A stretch of DNA of 64,000 nt, from the NCBI RefSeq assembly GCF_018613235.1, contig NZ_JAGGQP010000003.1, positions 62,001 through 126,000 of the forward strand. The letters run 5' to 3'. Below are positions 35,542-44,181 of the stretch, piece by piece. The position numbers and the translations under genes were made by a program. The notes below the pieces were generated by a model, which had not been told where the DNA came from, made no database searches, and saw only the letters and a program-made list of their open reading frames with translations. Position 1 is the stretch's first letter. Every line of letters begins with the position of its first letter. This DNA is from Bacillus sp. ISL-41. Its GTDB lineage: Bacteria; Bacillota; Bacilli; Bacillales; Cytobacillaceae.

Positions 35542-36303
35542 TTAATCCATCACAAGGCCGCCATCAACGACTAGATTCTGTCCGGTAACCGCGCGCGCCC
35601 ATGGAGATGCAAAGAACATGATTGCATCAGCCACTTCTGCCGGTCCGGTTACTTTTCGAAGCGGTGTTGATGATTGGATGAGCTGGAACACTTCCTCCGA
35701 AGTAGCAGAGCTTGCGTCGGTCATTTTTAGCAGTCCTCCAGAAACCATATTTACCGTAATCCCATACTTTCCAAGATCATTCGCCATATTCCTCGTAAAC
35801 CCCAATAAAGCAGCCTTGCTTGTTGTGTAGTCGTGATAGGCGACAACCGGGTTCTGGAACAGATTCGTGCCTATATTGACGATTCTGCCAAAATTCATTT
35901 CTTTCATGCCCGGAAGCCCAGCCTGGGTGGTATTCAATGCGCCGCGAACCGCTCCTTCAAACTGCTGATGAAAATCCTCCCAGCCAACTGCAAAAGCGTC
36001 CTTGTTCGCCACAGGGTCGAATTTGAAATTGACAAGCGCATTATTCACGATTGTCGTAATCGGTGCCCCGAAATGCTCTTTTGCCTGCCTGAACATGCTT
36101 TGGACCTGTGCTGGATTCCTTACATCGGCTCCGACAGCAAGTGCCTTCTCACCAATCATTTCTTCCAGACTCTTAGCCTTTTCTTCATTCTGAAAATAGT
36201 TAATGACGACCTTCGCGCCTTCCCTTGCAAAGGCTTTGACCGTTTCTGCACCAAGACCCCTGCTTCCTCCAGTTACTAAAATCACTTGATCTTTTAATTC
36301 CAT
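35542..36303 (-). CDS. SDR family oxidoreductase, first gene of thiamine operon
   Basis: 253 aa FabG-like fold. Cofactor motif TGGSRGLG at residues 11-18, NNA, and catalytic YTTSK. The usual catalytic Ser 13 residues before Tyr is a Thr (NIGTN), which is unusual, though Thr may act. ATG at 36303 with AGGAGG. It stands directly under the TPP riboswitch, so it is expected to act in thiamine or precursor metabolism, but its substrate is unknown. Confidence 0.85.
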   Translation of the reverse strand: MELKDQVILVTGGSRGLGAETVKAFAREGAKVVINYFQNEEKAKSLEEMIGEKALAVGADVRNPAQVQSMFRQAKEHFGAPITTIVNNALVNFKFDPVANKDAFAVGWEDFHQQFEGAVRGALNTTQAGLPGMKEMNFGRIVNIGTNLFQNPVVAYHDYTTSKAALLGFTRNMANDLGKYGITVNMVSGGLLKMTDASSATSEEVFQLIQSSTPLRKVTGPAEVADAIMFFASPWARAVTGQNLVVDGGLVMD

Positions 36304-36324
36304 TGATAAAACCTCCTTATAATA

Positions 36325-36356
36325 TAAAAAAGCCAGATCCATAAATGGACCTGGCT
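36325..36356 (-). terminator. Riboswitch-controlled terminator
   Basis: On the minus strand AGCCAGGTCCA/TGGATCTGGCT followed by TTTTTTAT, between the aptamer and the SDR start; expected to form when TPP is bound. Confidence 0.88.
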
Positions 36357-36384
36357 TAAAAGCAAAGTAAGAAAACTTCTCTCA

Positions 36385-36478
36385 CACTACTTTCCTACGC
36401 TGGTATTACCCAGATCAGGTCCGAAGGGTTAAAAGACTTAGCGTCTTTCTCTCAGCCCGCAGCAGGGCACCCCTAGTA
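36385..36478 (-). promoter_or_regulatory. TPP riboswitch (THI element)
   Basis: On the minus strand: CTAGGGGTGCCC, GGGCTGAGA, then GGACCTGATCTGGGTAATAC and CAGCGTAGGAAAG. This is the conserved thiamine-pyrophosphate aptamer, with the pyrimidine-binding CTGAGA and the pyrophosphate helix. A downstream terminator indicates transcriptional attenuation of SDR-thiM-thiD-thiE-thiW. Confidence 0.97.
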
Positions 36479-36541
36479 GTACATCAAATATTCAATTATC
36501 TTTATCCTAGTCTTAACTTTTATATATGTAAAGGGAAAAGT

Positions 36542-36697
36542 TCATATTCTGTCTTTTTTCAGTTCTTCCCTGATTTCTTCCAGAAGCTTGAGTTGCCGGG
36601 CCTGCGCATCTGTTATTCTTGCGGCCAATTTTTGCAATGTGATCGTGATGGACCAGAGAGACACAATCAGGACAATGATGACGCCGATATCAATCAT
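36542..36697 (-). CDS. Small single-span membrane protein, 51 aa
   Basis: One N-terminal helix (about 4-22), then a basic/acidic amphipathic tail that could form a coiled coil. Its ATG lies in the end of the preceding 45-aa gene (8-base overlap), implying coupling. Function unknown. Confidence 0.65.
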   Translation of the reverse strand: MIDIGVIIVLIVSLWSITITLQKLAARITDAQARQLKLLEEIREELKKDRI

Positions 36698-36827
36698 CTT
36701 TCTTTTTTCCCTCGGCAAGATCATCAAACGGAGTATAGTTATTGCTAGGCAGTTTTCCGGAAGTGATGATTCTATATATTGAATAAAATACAACAAACAG
36801 TACAATAGCCGTGAACACATAACCCAT
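36690..36827 (-). CDS. Small single-span membrane protein, 45 aa
   Basis: ATG at 36827 with AGGAGG nine bases upstream; the longer frame above it has no site. One membrane helix (about 3-22), cytosolic tail ending GKKKDD. Coupled to the 51-aa gene and divergent from pepT. Function unknown. Confidence 0.7.
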   Translation of the reverse strand: MGYVFTAIVLFVVFYSIYRIITSGKLPSNNYTPFDDLAEGKKKDD

Positions 36828-36952
36828 ATTTCCCAGCCTCCTTTTCCATTCATTATACATGCAAAAAATGGAATTTTCATTCTTTTTCAAATGGTGTTTC
36901 AGACGTTCTGTGCTAATATGAAAATATACATACAAATGGGAGATGAAAGTCA

Positions 36953-38185
36953 ATGAAAAACGAGATTATCGAAAGATTTACCTCTTATGTAAGAGTAGAT
37001 ACTCAATCGAATGAAAACAGTGAAACCACCCCTTCAACGGAAGGCCAGCTCACTCTTGCCAATATGCTGGTCGGGGAGTTGAAATCAATCGGCATGGAGG
37101 AAGTCAGTATTGACGAAAATGGTTATGTGATGGCTACCCTTCCTGCCAATACGGATAAAGATGTGCCCACGATCGGCTTTCTGGCTCACGTTGATACAGC
37201 AACTGATTTTACCGGCAAAAATGTCAATCCGCAGATTGTGGAAAACTTCGATGGCAACCAGATCATCCTGAACGAAGAACAGAAAATCATCCTGTCGCCT
37301 GCGGATTTTCCGGAGCTGCCTCAATATAAAGGACATACTCTGATCACCACTGACGGAACCACCCTCCTTGGAGCTGACAATAAAGCCGGAATCGCTGAGA
37401 TCATGACTGCAATGAACTACTTAATCAAACATCCGGAAATCAAACATGGCAGAATCCGTGTTGCATTCACACCTGATGAGGAAATTGGCAGAGGACCACA
37501 TAAGTTTGATGTTGAAGCATTCAATGCGAAATTTGCTTATACTGTTGACGGCGGCCCGCTTGGCGAGCTGGAGTATGAAAGCTTTAACGCAGCCAGCGCA
37601 AAGGTGACATTCAAAGGTAAGAACGTCCACCCTGGAACAGCAAAAGGAAAAATGGTGAACTCAGCCAAAATCGCCATGAAATTCAACAGCAAGCTTCCGG
37701 CAGAAGAAGCGCCTGAGCATACGGAAGGATATGAAGGCTTCTTCCACCTCAGTTCCATTGAAGGCGATGTTGAGGAAACGACGCTTCACTATATCATCCG
37801 TGATTTCGAACGTGAAAGCTTCCAGGCACGTAAGGACTTGGTGCAGAAGATCACCAATGAGTTGAGGCTGACTTATGGTGAAACCCGCGTAGAACTTGAA
37901 ATGAACGATCAGTACTACAACATGAAGGATAAAATCGAGCCTGTGAAGGAAATCGTTGATATCGCCTACGAAGCAATGGAAAACCTCGGCATCAAGCCAA
38001 TCGTCAAACCGATCCGTGGCGGTACAGACGGTTCCCAGCTAAGCTATATGGGACTGCCTACACCGAATATTTTTACAGGCGGAGAGAATTTCCATGGGAG
38101 ATTTGAATATATCTCTGTTGATAACATGATTAAATCAGTAGAAACTATCGTTGAAATAGCTAAACTTTATGAAGCCAAAGCTTAA
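36953..38185 (+). CDS. pepT: Peptidase T (tripeptidase)
   Basis: 410 aa M20B di-zinc aminopeptidase. Ligands in [19 protein letters not shown] and [33 protein letters not shown] near the C-terminus is the family hallmark. Removes N-terminal residues from tripeptides in the cytosol. Start behind GGGAG; strong terminator follows. Confidence 0.96.
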   Translation: MKNEIIERFTSYVRVDTQSNENSETTPSTEGQLTLANMLVGELKSIGMEEVSIDENGYVMATLPANTDKDVPTIGFLAHVDTATDFTGKNVNPQIVENFDGNQIILNEEQKIILSPADFPELPQYKGHTLITTDGTTLLGADNKAGIAEIMTAMNYLIKHPEIKHGRIRVAFTPDEEIGRGPHKFDVEAFNAKFAYTVDGGPLGELEYESFNAASAKVTFKGKNVHPGTAKGKMVNSAKIAMKFNSKLPAEEAPEHTEGYEGFFHLSSIEGDVEETTLHYIIRDFERESFQARKDLVQKITNELRLTYGETRVELEMNDQYYNMKDKIEPVKEIVDIAYEAMENLGIKPIVKPIRGGTDGSQLSYMGLPTPNIFTGGENFHGRFEYISVDNMIKSVETIVEIAKLYEAKA

Positions 38186-38198
38186 CGAATAACAACAA

Positions 38199-38242
38199 GA
38201 AGTCAGTTTCCCAAAGCGAATGGAAACTGGCTTCATTTTTTT
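38199..38242 (+). terminator. Terminator of pepT
   Basis: GAAGTCAGTTTCC/GGAAACTGGCTTC with T7. Confidence 0.93.
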
Positions 38243-38365
38243 GGCTCGACTTAAACCAAAATCCGTCTCAGGTCTTATTCTGATTTAAATCGGAGGTGCA
38301 TTGGTGTTTAAAGCGATTACCCTTATTCTGGATATAGAATGAGATTGGAGAGGAGATTTTTAAAA

Positions 38366-39229
38366 ATGAAACGGATTTTAGTTATTTTCCTGGTGATTAC
38401 CGGGGCTTATATTGCTTGGAATTACCTCTTTGATGGCGATGGAATGAACTTTGCCAGGGCGGAAGATTCGGTTAAGGTAACTGATAAAACAGAAAAAATC
38501 AAGATTGATGTTTCCAGTGTACAGACGAAAATTGTTCCAGAGGACATTCAAGATGTCCGCGCTGAATTGGAAGGCAAAGGTACGGTAAAAGTTAAGCGGC
38601 ATGGTGATGAAATAGAGGTCTCTGTCAACCGGAAAGGCTTCTTCTGGTTCAACTGGTTTGAGATGGACCAGACTTCCCTAACCGTTTATATCCCTGAAGA
38701 CTATGATAAAGACATGGACATCGAGCTCGGTTCCGGGAAAATTGATTTTAACGGTCAGTCCGCCGACAAACCTATGAAGCTTAGAAATCTGGCACTCAAT
38801 ATTGGCTCAGGAAGGCTCACACTGGAAAACTTCAATGTTGAAAATCTTGAAAGCCAGAGTTCGTCCGGTGAGGTGGAAATGTATCTCATTGATGCTGTGT
38901 CTGGTTCATTTGATGTCAGCTCCGGAAGGGTCCTTGTCAAAAACTATTCTGGAAAGTTGGATGCCGATGTTTCTTCGGGTAAGCTGGAAATCCAGATGGA
39001 CCAGTTGCTGGATGAGGTAAGCCTCGACGTCAGCTCCGGCTATATCGGTTTGGATCTGCCCGAGGATGCCGACTTCACATTAAACGGAAAAATAAGCAGC
39101 GGCAACATTTCAAGCAATTTTCAGCTTCAGAACAAAGAACAGTCCGAAAACCGCCTGCGCGGCAAACACGGAAGCGGAAAGTTTGAAATCAAAGCTGATG
39201 TATCGAGCGGCAATATTAATATAAATTAG
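38366..39229 (+). CDS. LiaG-like DUF4097 beta-repeat membrane protein
   Basis: 287 aa. ATG at 38366 after AGGAG; an ATG nine codons earlier has no site. N-terminal signal anchor (residues 3-20), then repeated DVSSG/ISSG motifs every ~20 residues, the DUF4097 beta-helix seen in LiaG and YvlB. In B. subtilis liaG sits in the lia cell-envelope stress operon, but here no liaFSR neighbour is seen. Confidence 0.85.
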   Translation: MKRILVIFLVITGAYIAWNYLFDGDGMNFARAEDSVKVTDKTEKIKIDVSSVQTKIVPEDIQDVRAELEGKGTVKVKRHGDEIEVSVNRKGFFWFNWFEMDQTSLTVYIPEDYDKDMDIELGSGKIDFNGQSADKPMKLRNLALNIGSGRLTLENFNVENLESQSSSGEVEMYLIDAVSGSFDVSSGRVLVKNYSGKLDADVSSGKLEIQMDQLLDEVSLDVSSGYIGLDLPEDADFTLNGKISSGNISSNFQLQNKEQSENRLRGKHGSGKFEIKADVSSGNININ

Positions 39230-39249
39230 GATTTCTTAGTGGCGGCGAA

Positions 39250-39355
39250 CTGGAAAAAATCATGCGAAATTTCCAAGTCGCTATAAAAATCATATTTTCG
39301 CTATATAAATTAGAAAGTCGCTATAAAAACCAAAAAGTCGCTATATAAATAAAAT
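39250..39355. repeat. Hairpin plus four phased CGCTATA repeats (locus B)
   Basis: CTGGAAA (39250-39256) and TTTCCA (39270-39275) form a hairpin. CGCTATA then starts at 39279, 39299, 39319 and 39339, an exact 20-bp period. Same layout as the loci at 5083 and 48435, with CGCTATA instead of CGCCAATA. Confidence 0.85.
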
Positions 39356-39400
39356 CTTTACTAAAATTGCACAAGCAAAATTGCATTTCCCCCCTGAACA

Positions 39401-39434
39401 AAGCCTGGCAGAAGCACGCCAGGCTTATTTTTAT
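39401..39434 (+). terminator. Terminator
   Basis: AAGCCTGGC/GCCAGGCTT then ATTTTTATTT, 170 bp past the LiaG-like stop and beyond the repeats. Confidence 0.88.
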
Positions 39435-39513
39435 TTAAAATCGGACAGTGTATCTTTGTTTTTCTCAACCATTCATTTAAAATAAGTGCAAATACTTCCT
39501 GAGGAGTACGGTT

Positions 39514-41247
39514 ATGTTCGAATTACTCATTACGATGCTGGAACGACTTGGCATCATTGTGACGATTGCCTTTATTTTAACGAGATTCCGCTTCTTCCGG
39601 GGGTTGATTTACCATGATTCCCTGAACAGGCGACAGCAGTATTTTGCGATTGTATTTTTTGGTTTTTTTGGAATTATCGGCACATATTCCGGCATGAGTT
39701 TCTCAACGGATAATCTGCAGTTCAACCCCTGGGCTGCAGATCTGGCATCGGATGAAGCGATTGCCAATTCCCGGGTCATTGGAATCGTGATTGCCGGATT
39801 GCTTGGCGGCTACAAGGTCGGAATTGGCGCCGGCCTGATCGCGGGTCTGCACCGTTTCACCCTTGGAGGCTTCACCGCTCTTGCCTGCGGACTCGCAGCT
39901 ATCGTTGCCGGAATCATCGCCGGTCGTTTTCATAAGAAGAAAAACAATGTCAACCTGAGGACCGCCTTCCTGGTTGGGGCGATTGCCGAAACGGTGCAAA
40001 TGCTGATTATCCTTTTGATTGCCAAGCCTTATGACCAAGCGCAAACACTCGTCGAAATTATCGGCGTTCCAATGATTATTGCAAATGGACTTGGATCTGC
40101 TTTATTTTTGATGGTTATCAAGAATGTTGTTTCTGAAGAAGAAAAAACTGGAGCGATGCTTGCTCAAAAAACACTGCGAATCGCTGACCAGACACTCGCA
40201 TACCTACGCAAGGGCATCAATTCGGAATCAGCACGGGCTGTCTGTCAGATCTTGCACACCGAAGTGCAGACTAGCGCCGTCGCAATCACAAACCAATCTG
40301 AAATCCTGGCCCACATCGGGCTCGCTGATGACCATCATCGCTCAACAAGTCCTATCCAGACGCAGATTACGAGGGATGTCCTGAAAAGCGGCAAGCTTGT
40401 CGTCGCCAACGATGAAACAATCCATTGCCGCGAGCAGAGCTGCCCGCTTGGCGCGGCGGTGATTGCTCCATTGAAACTGCGTGACGAAACGATTGGCACG
40501 CTGAAGTTTTATTTTAAATCAGAAAAAGAAATCACCAATGTCGTCATTGAGCTGATCTCCGGACTCAGCAATCTGCTTAGCAACCAGCTTGAAATTGCCG
40601 AAGCCGAAAAAGCCTATCAGCTTGCCAAGGAAGCGGAGGTAAAGGCACTGCAGGCACAAATCAGCCCTCATTTCCTTTTCAATACATTGAATGTCATCAC
40701 TTCGCTGATCAGGATTGACCCAGCAAAGGCGAGAAAGCTGTTAGTGTCTCTTTCCCATTTTCTGCGTCAGAACCTGACAGCGACGACGGTTTCGATGACA
40801 ACTCTAGAGCAGGAATTAGCCCATGTGAAAGCCTATCTAGCCATTGAAGAGGCCCGATTTGTGGAAAAATTGAAGGTTACCTATAATATTGAGGATGCTG
40901 CTTTGCTGGTAAAAATTCCGCCGCTGACGCTGCAGCCCATTGTAGAAAATGCCGTAAAGCATGGAATTAAAAACATGGACCATGACTGTCAAATCAATAT
41001 AGACATTCATAAAGAAGATAAAAGCACGATTGTTACGGTTAGAGATAACGGCCAGGGAATGAGCAAGGAGCGAATCAATCAGTTAGGTAAACAAATCATT
41101 GATTCAGAAACAGGAAGCGGAATCGCACTTTTCAATGTGAATAGAAGACTAATGATGAATTTTGGGGAATCAGCCTCACTGCGGATTGAAAGTGAGCCAG
41201 GAAATGGGACAAAGATTTCTTTTATGATTCCCCAAGCGGAGGAATGA
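39514..41247 (+). CDS. lytS: LytS-family sensor histidine kinase
   Basis: 577 aa. Six-helix 5TM-LYT sensor (about 1-205), GAF (~225-360), His-kinase with QISPHFLFNTLN (His ~385) and an HATPase with VENAVKHG and DNGQGMS. Belongs to LytS/BtsS/YpdA. In B. subtilis LytST responds to pyruvate. The regulator gene starts 3 bases downstream, and a CstA-type carrier follows, so extracellular pyruvate sensing is the best inference. Confidence 0.93.
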   Translation: MFELLITMLERLGIIVTIAFILTRFRFFRGLIYHDSLNRRQQYFAIVFFGFFGIIGTYSGMSFSTDNLQFNPWAADLASDEAIANSRVIGIVIAGLLGGYKVGIGAGLIAGLHRFTLGGFTALACGLAAIVAGIIAGRFHKKKNNVNLRTAFLVGAIAETVQMLIILLIAKPYDQAQTLVEIIGVPMIIANGLGSALFLMVIKNVVSEEEKTGAMLAQKTLRIADQTLAYLRKGINSESARAVCQILHTEVQTSAVAITNQSEILAHIGLADDHHRSTSPIQTQITRDVLKSGKLVVANDETIHCREQSCPLGAAVIAPLKLRDETIGTLKFYFKSEKEITNVVIELISGLSNLLSNQLEIAEAEKAYQLAKEAEVKALQAQISPHFLFNTLNVITSLIRIDPAKARKLLVSLSHFLRQNLTATTVSMTTLEQELAHVKAYLAIEEARFVEKLKVTYNIEDAALLVKIPPLTLQPIVENAVKHGIKNMDHDCQINIDIHKEDKSTIVTVRDNGQGMSKERINQLGKQIIDSETGSGIALFNVNRRLMMNFGESASLRIESEPGNGTKISFMIPQAEE

Positions 41248-41250
41248 CAG

Positions 41251-41982
41251 ATGGACAGGATGATACGCACTTTAATCGTTGATGATGAATTATACAGCAG
41301 GGATGAGCTGAAGCATTTATTGCAGTCCTTCCCTTCCATCCAGGTTGTCGGGGAAGCTGAATCAGGTGAATCTGCAGTCATGAAGGCTCTGCAGCTCCAT
41401 CCCGATGTTGTTTTCCTTGATGTTGAAATGCCGAAAATGAATGGGATGGAAGCGGCAAAAGCACTAATGGAACTTAAAAAAACACCGCTGATTGTGTTCG
41501 CAACCGCCTATCCTCAATTTGCTGCCGAGGCTTTCAGATATGAAGCAGTTGATTACCTGCTAAAACCCTATGATGAGAATCAGTTGAAGGAGACTGTCCA
41601 AAGGGTTGAGAAGAACTTCCTGGTCCCTGCAGAACAGGAGGCGGTCAAGCATACCGGCAAGCTTGCCGTTGAGGGAGATGGGGAAATTTTTTATCTCGAT
41701 CCAAATGATATCCTGTACATATCGAGAGAAGAAAAGTATTCAAAAATCGTGACGAAAACCAGGGAATATGAAACCAAAATTCCTTTGAAGGACCTGGAAA
41801 CCAGGCTGACGGCCTATTCTTTTTTCCGCATTCATAAAAGCTATATTGTCAATCTCGATTATGTTACCCGCCTCACTCCATGGTTCAATGGAGCCTACCA
41901 ACTGGAAATCCAAGGCCGGGAAGAAATGCTGTCAGTCAGCCGGAATTATGTAAAATCGCTGAGGACACAGCTGGAATTATGA
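41251..41982 (+). CDS. lytT: LytTR response regulator
   Basis: 243 aa. Receiver with DD at 11-12, phospho-acceptor Asp57 (VFLDVEMP) and Lys ~105, then a LytTR DNA-binding domain (about 140-240; SFFRIHKSYIVNLD, SVSRNYV). GGAGG eight bases before ATG, coupled to lytS. Likely activates the downstream cstA promoter, which has a poor -35. Confidence 0.94.
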   Translation: MDRMIRTLIVDDELYSRDELKHLLQSFPSIQVVGEAESGESAVMKALQLHPDVVFLDVEMPKMNGMEAAKALMELKKTPLIVFATAYPQFAAEAFRYEAVDYLLKPYDENQLKETVQRVEKNFLVPAEQEAVKHTGKLAVEGDGEIFYLDPNDILYISREEKYSKIVTKTREYETKIPLKDLETRLTAYSFFRIHKSYIVNLDYVTRLTPWFNGAYQLEIQGREEMLSVSRNYVKSLRTQLEL

Positions 41983-42092
41983 GTTTTTTAAAAGTTGTAT
42001 ATGTAGAGCAAAATTTATAGGACATTCCTCATGGACTGTAAATTTTTATTTTAGTTGATGCCTTTTCTACCGTGTCTAAACATTTGAAAACC

Positions 42093-42282
42093 CTGTTGAT
42101 TGGAGTGGAAGGCGCGCAGACTCCTGCGGGATCAGACGGACAGGTGAGACCCCGCAGGAGCCAGCGGCGACGAGGAGGCTCACCGCCGGCTCCAAGGAAG
42201 AATTGCTTATGAAAAAGACGGCAGTTGGTCTTTTTCATATTCTTCCCGCGGAAAGCGAAGCGCCTGGAACGGAAATCAACAG
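42093..42282. repeat. Structured intergenic repeat, copy 2
   Basis: Same core as 2971-3106: CTGTTGATT (42093-42101) and AATCAACAG (42274-42282), with CTCCTGCGGG/CCCGCAGGAG inside. It carries a 51-bp insertion (42194-42244) absent from copy 1. The flanking AGACTGTA and TACAGTCT stem (42308-42353) is shared with copy 1. Confidence 0.87.
42198..42244. repeat. Hairpin insert in copy 2
   Basis: AAGAAT (42198-42203) and ATTCTT (42239-42244) are the outer arms; ATGAAAAAGAC (42209-42219) and GTCTTTTTCAT (42228-42238) are perfect 11-bp inner arms around GGCAGTTG. Confidence 0.85.
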
Positions 42283-42353
42283 CCAAATTCCAGCACCAAT
42301 CCCAAAAAAGACTGTAAACAAACACGATTTCCAACGAGTTTATCTACAGTCTG

Positions 42354-42377
42354 AAGCATCTTAATGATGCTTTTTTG
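42354..42377 (+). terminator. Terminator downstream of lytT and repeat
   Basis: AAGCATC/GATGCTT with T6, after the shared AGACTGTA stem. Confidence 0.82.
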
Positions 42378-42459
42378 CATTTCAATCGACAAATTTTGCA
42401 CTTCAGCCTCATTTTCCTGCATCTTGTTCACAAAACAGCCATAATTCCACCTTCTCTAT

Positions 42460-42482
42460 TATACTCAATGTAAACGCATACA
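42460..42482 (+). promoter_or_regulatory. cstA -10 and cre site
   Basis: TATACT (42460-42465) is a likely -10 without a good -35. TGTAAACGCATACA (42469-42482) matches TGNAARCGNWWWCA completely and lies just downstream, so CcpA repression in glucose is predicted. Confidence 0.75.
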
Positions 42483-42504
42483 ATTTATCTTGAGGAGGTT
42501 TCAT

Positions 42505-43956
42505 ATGTATACCTTTCTAGCTGGTATCGCACTTTTAATTATTGGTTATTTTACGTATGGCAAATTTGTAGAAAAGGTATTCGGCGTGAACGAAGGTCGC
42601 AATACTCCGGCTTATACACATAAGGATGACGTTGACTATGTGCCAATGTCCACAGCAAAGAACTCTCTGATCCAACTTCTTAATATCGCTGGTGTTGGAC
42701 CTATTTTCGGGCCAATCATGGGAGCGCTTTACGGACCGGTTGCTTTCCTTTGGATCGTTCTTGGCGCAATCTTCGCCGGTGCTGTCCATGATTACCTTAC
42801 AGGTATGATTTCAATCCGTAACCGAGGCGCACATCTTCCTGAACTAGCAGGGAAATTCCTCGGAAAGTTCATGAAACATGTTGTTAATGCATTCGCGATT
42901 CTTCTTTTACTATTAGTTGGAACCGTTTTCGTCACAGCTCCGGCTGGTCTGCTTCATACATTGATGGACGGTAAGGTAACAATGGGAATCATCATTGCAG
43001 CAATCTTTGTTTACTATATTTTAGCGACACTGCTTCCTGTTGATAAAATTATCGGACGCTTCTACCCGATCTTCGGCGCATTGCTGTTGATCAGTGCTGT
43101 TGGAGTAGGCGCAATGCTTGTCATCACTGGTGCACCGATTCCTGAATTATCTTTAACGAATTTCCATCCTGGTAATGCAGCGATCTTCCCGCTATTGTTC
43201 TTAACAATTTCTTGCGGAGCGCTATCAGGTTTCCATGCTACACAAACACCGATCATTTCACGTACAACGCAAAATGAAAAGAATGGCCGCAAAATCTTCT
43301 ACGGAATGATGATCGCTGAAGGTGTAATCGCAATGATCTGGGCGGCTGCTGCAATGAGCTTGTTCGATGGCTACAACGGCTTGAACGATATGCTTGCTAA
43401 CGGCGGGCCAGCTGCAATCGTAAGTGAAGCTTCAACATTGATGCTTGGTGCAATCGGCGGAACTCTTGCAGTTCTTGGTGTAATCGTACTTCCAATCACA
43501 TCAGGTGATACTGCTTTCCGCAGTGCGCGTATGATCATCGCTGACTACTTCAATTTTTCTCAGAAGAAAATCGCCAGCCGTCTTTGGATCGCTGTTCCTT
43601 TATTCGTTATCTCTTTCGCTTTGACAAAAATTGATTTCACGCTTCTCTGGAGATACTTCTCCTGGGCTAACCAATCAACAGCGGTCATCGCTCTTTGGGT
43701 CGGTGCCATGTACCTGTTCATCGCCAAAAAGAACTACTGGATCGCTATGATCCCTGGTATGTTCATGACAGCAGCTACGACTTCCTATATCCTTAATGCC
43801 CAAATCGGATTCGGCCAGTCGCTGACTGTATCCAATATTGGAGCGTTAATCGTAACAGCTGTCATCACGGTTATTTTCTTCAACGCTGCTAAAAAAGCAC
43901 GGGCTAAAAACATCCCGCTTGAAGAAGATATTTCTGGCTATAATAAGGTGGCGTAA
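42505..43956 (+). CDS. cstA: CstA/BtsT-type pyruvate or peptide transporter
   Basis: 483 aa, about 14 membrane helices. VPMSTAKNSLIQLLNIAG, GPIFGPIMGALYGP and SGFHATQTPIISRT are CstA hallmarks. ATG at 42505 has GAGGAGG; the TTG five codons earlier overlaps it. E. coli homologues BtsT and CstA import pyruvate. The lytST position and cre site fit a pyruvate or overflow-carbon role. Confidence 0.93.
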   Translation: MYTFLAGIALLIIGYFTYGKFVEKVFGVNEGRNTPAYTHKDDVDYVPMSTAKNSLIQLLNIAGVGPIFGPIMGALYGPVAFLWIVLGAIFAGAVHDYLTGMISIRNRGAHLPELAGKFLGKFMKHVVNAFAILLLLLVGTVFVTAPAGLLHTLMDGKVTMGIIIAAIFVYYILATLLPVDKIIGRFYPIFGALLLISAVGVGAMLVITGAPIPELSLTNFHPGNAAIFPLLFLTISCGALSGFHATQTPIISRTTQNEKNGRKIFYGMMIAEGVIAMIWAAAAMSLFDGYNGLNDMLANGGPAAIVSEASTLMLGAIGGTLAVLGVIVLPITSGDTAFRSARMIIADYFNFSQKKIASRLWIAVPLFVISFALTKIDFTLLWRYFSWANQSTAVIALWVGAMYLFIAKKNYWIAMIPGMFMTAATTSYILNAQIGFGQSLTVSNIGALIVTAVITVIFFNAAKKARAKNIPLEEDISGYNKVA

Positions 43957-43958
43957 CA

Positions 43959-44111
43959 ATGAGCGGATGCTGCAGTCCAGAATACCGCAAATCGGTCAAT
44001 GAGAAGGAAGCACAAGTTAATGACAAAGGGAAAGAGCAGCTTCCCCTTTTCGCAAAAATCATCATTGTTCTCATTACTGCAGGAGGGCTGCTGGCAGCCT
44101 TTCTCGTATAA
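43959..44111 (+). CDS. Small membrane protein after cstA, 50 aa
   Basis: ATG at 43959, 2 bases after the cstA stop, with AAGGTGG seven bases upstream, so translation is probably coupled. It begins SGCCSPEYRKS (adjacent Cys pair), has a charged middle, and ends in one membrane helix (about 31-50). E. coli cstA/btsT are followed by small YbdD/YjiX proteins, but this one is not obviously homologous. Possible transporter partner. Confidence 0.75.
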   Translation: MSGCCSPEYRKSVNEKEAQVNDKGKEQLPLFAKIIIVLITAGGLLAAFLV

Positions 44112-44181
44112 TAATAAGATAAGGATTGTGCACGCTTGATTCCAGGCGTGCACTTTTACATAGTCTAGGAGGTTGATTGAA

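Noticed and set aside
42029..42334. Minus-strand ORF of 101 aa
   Set aside because: Same repeat as at 2971; not a gene.
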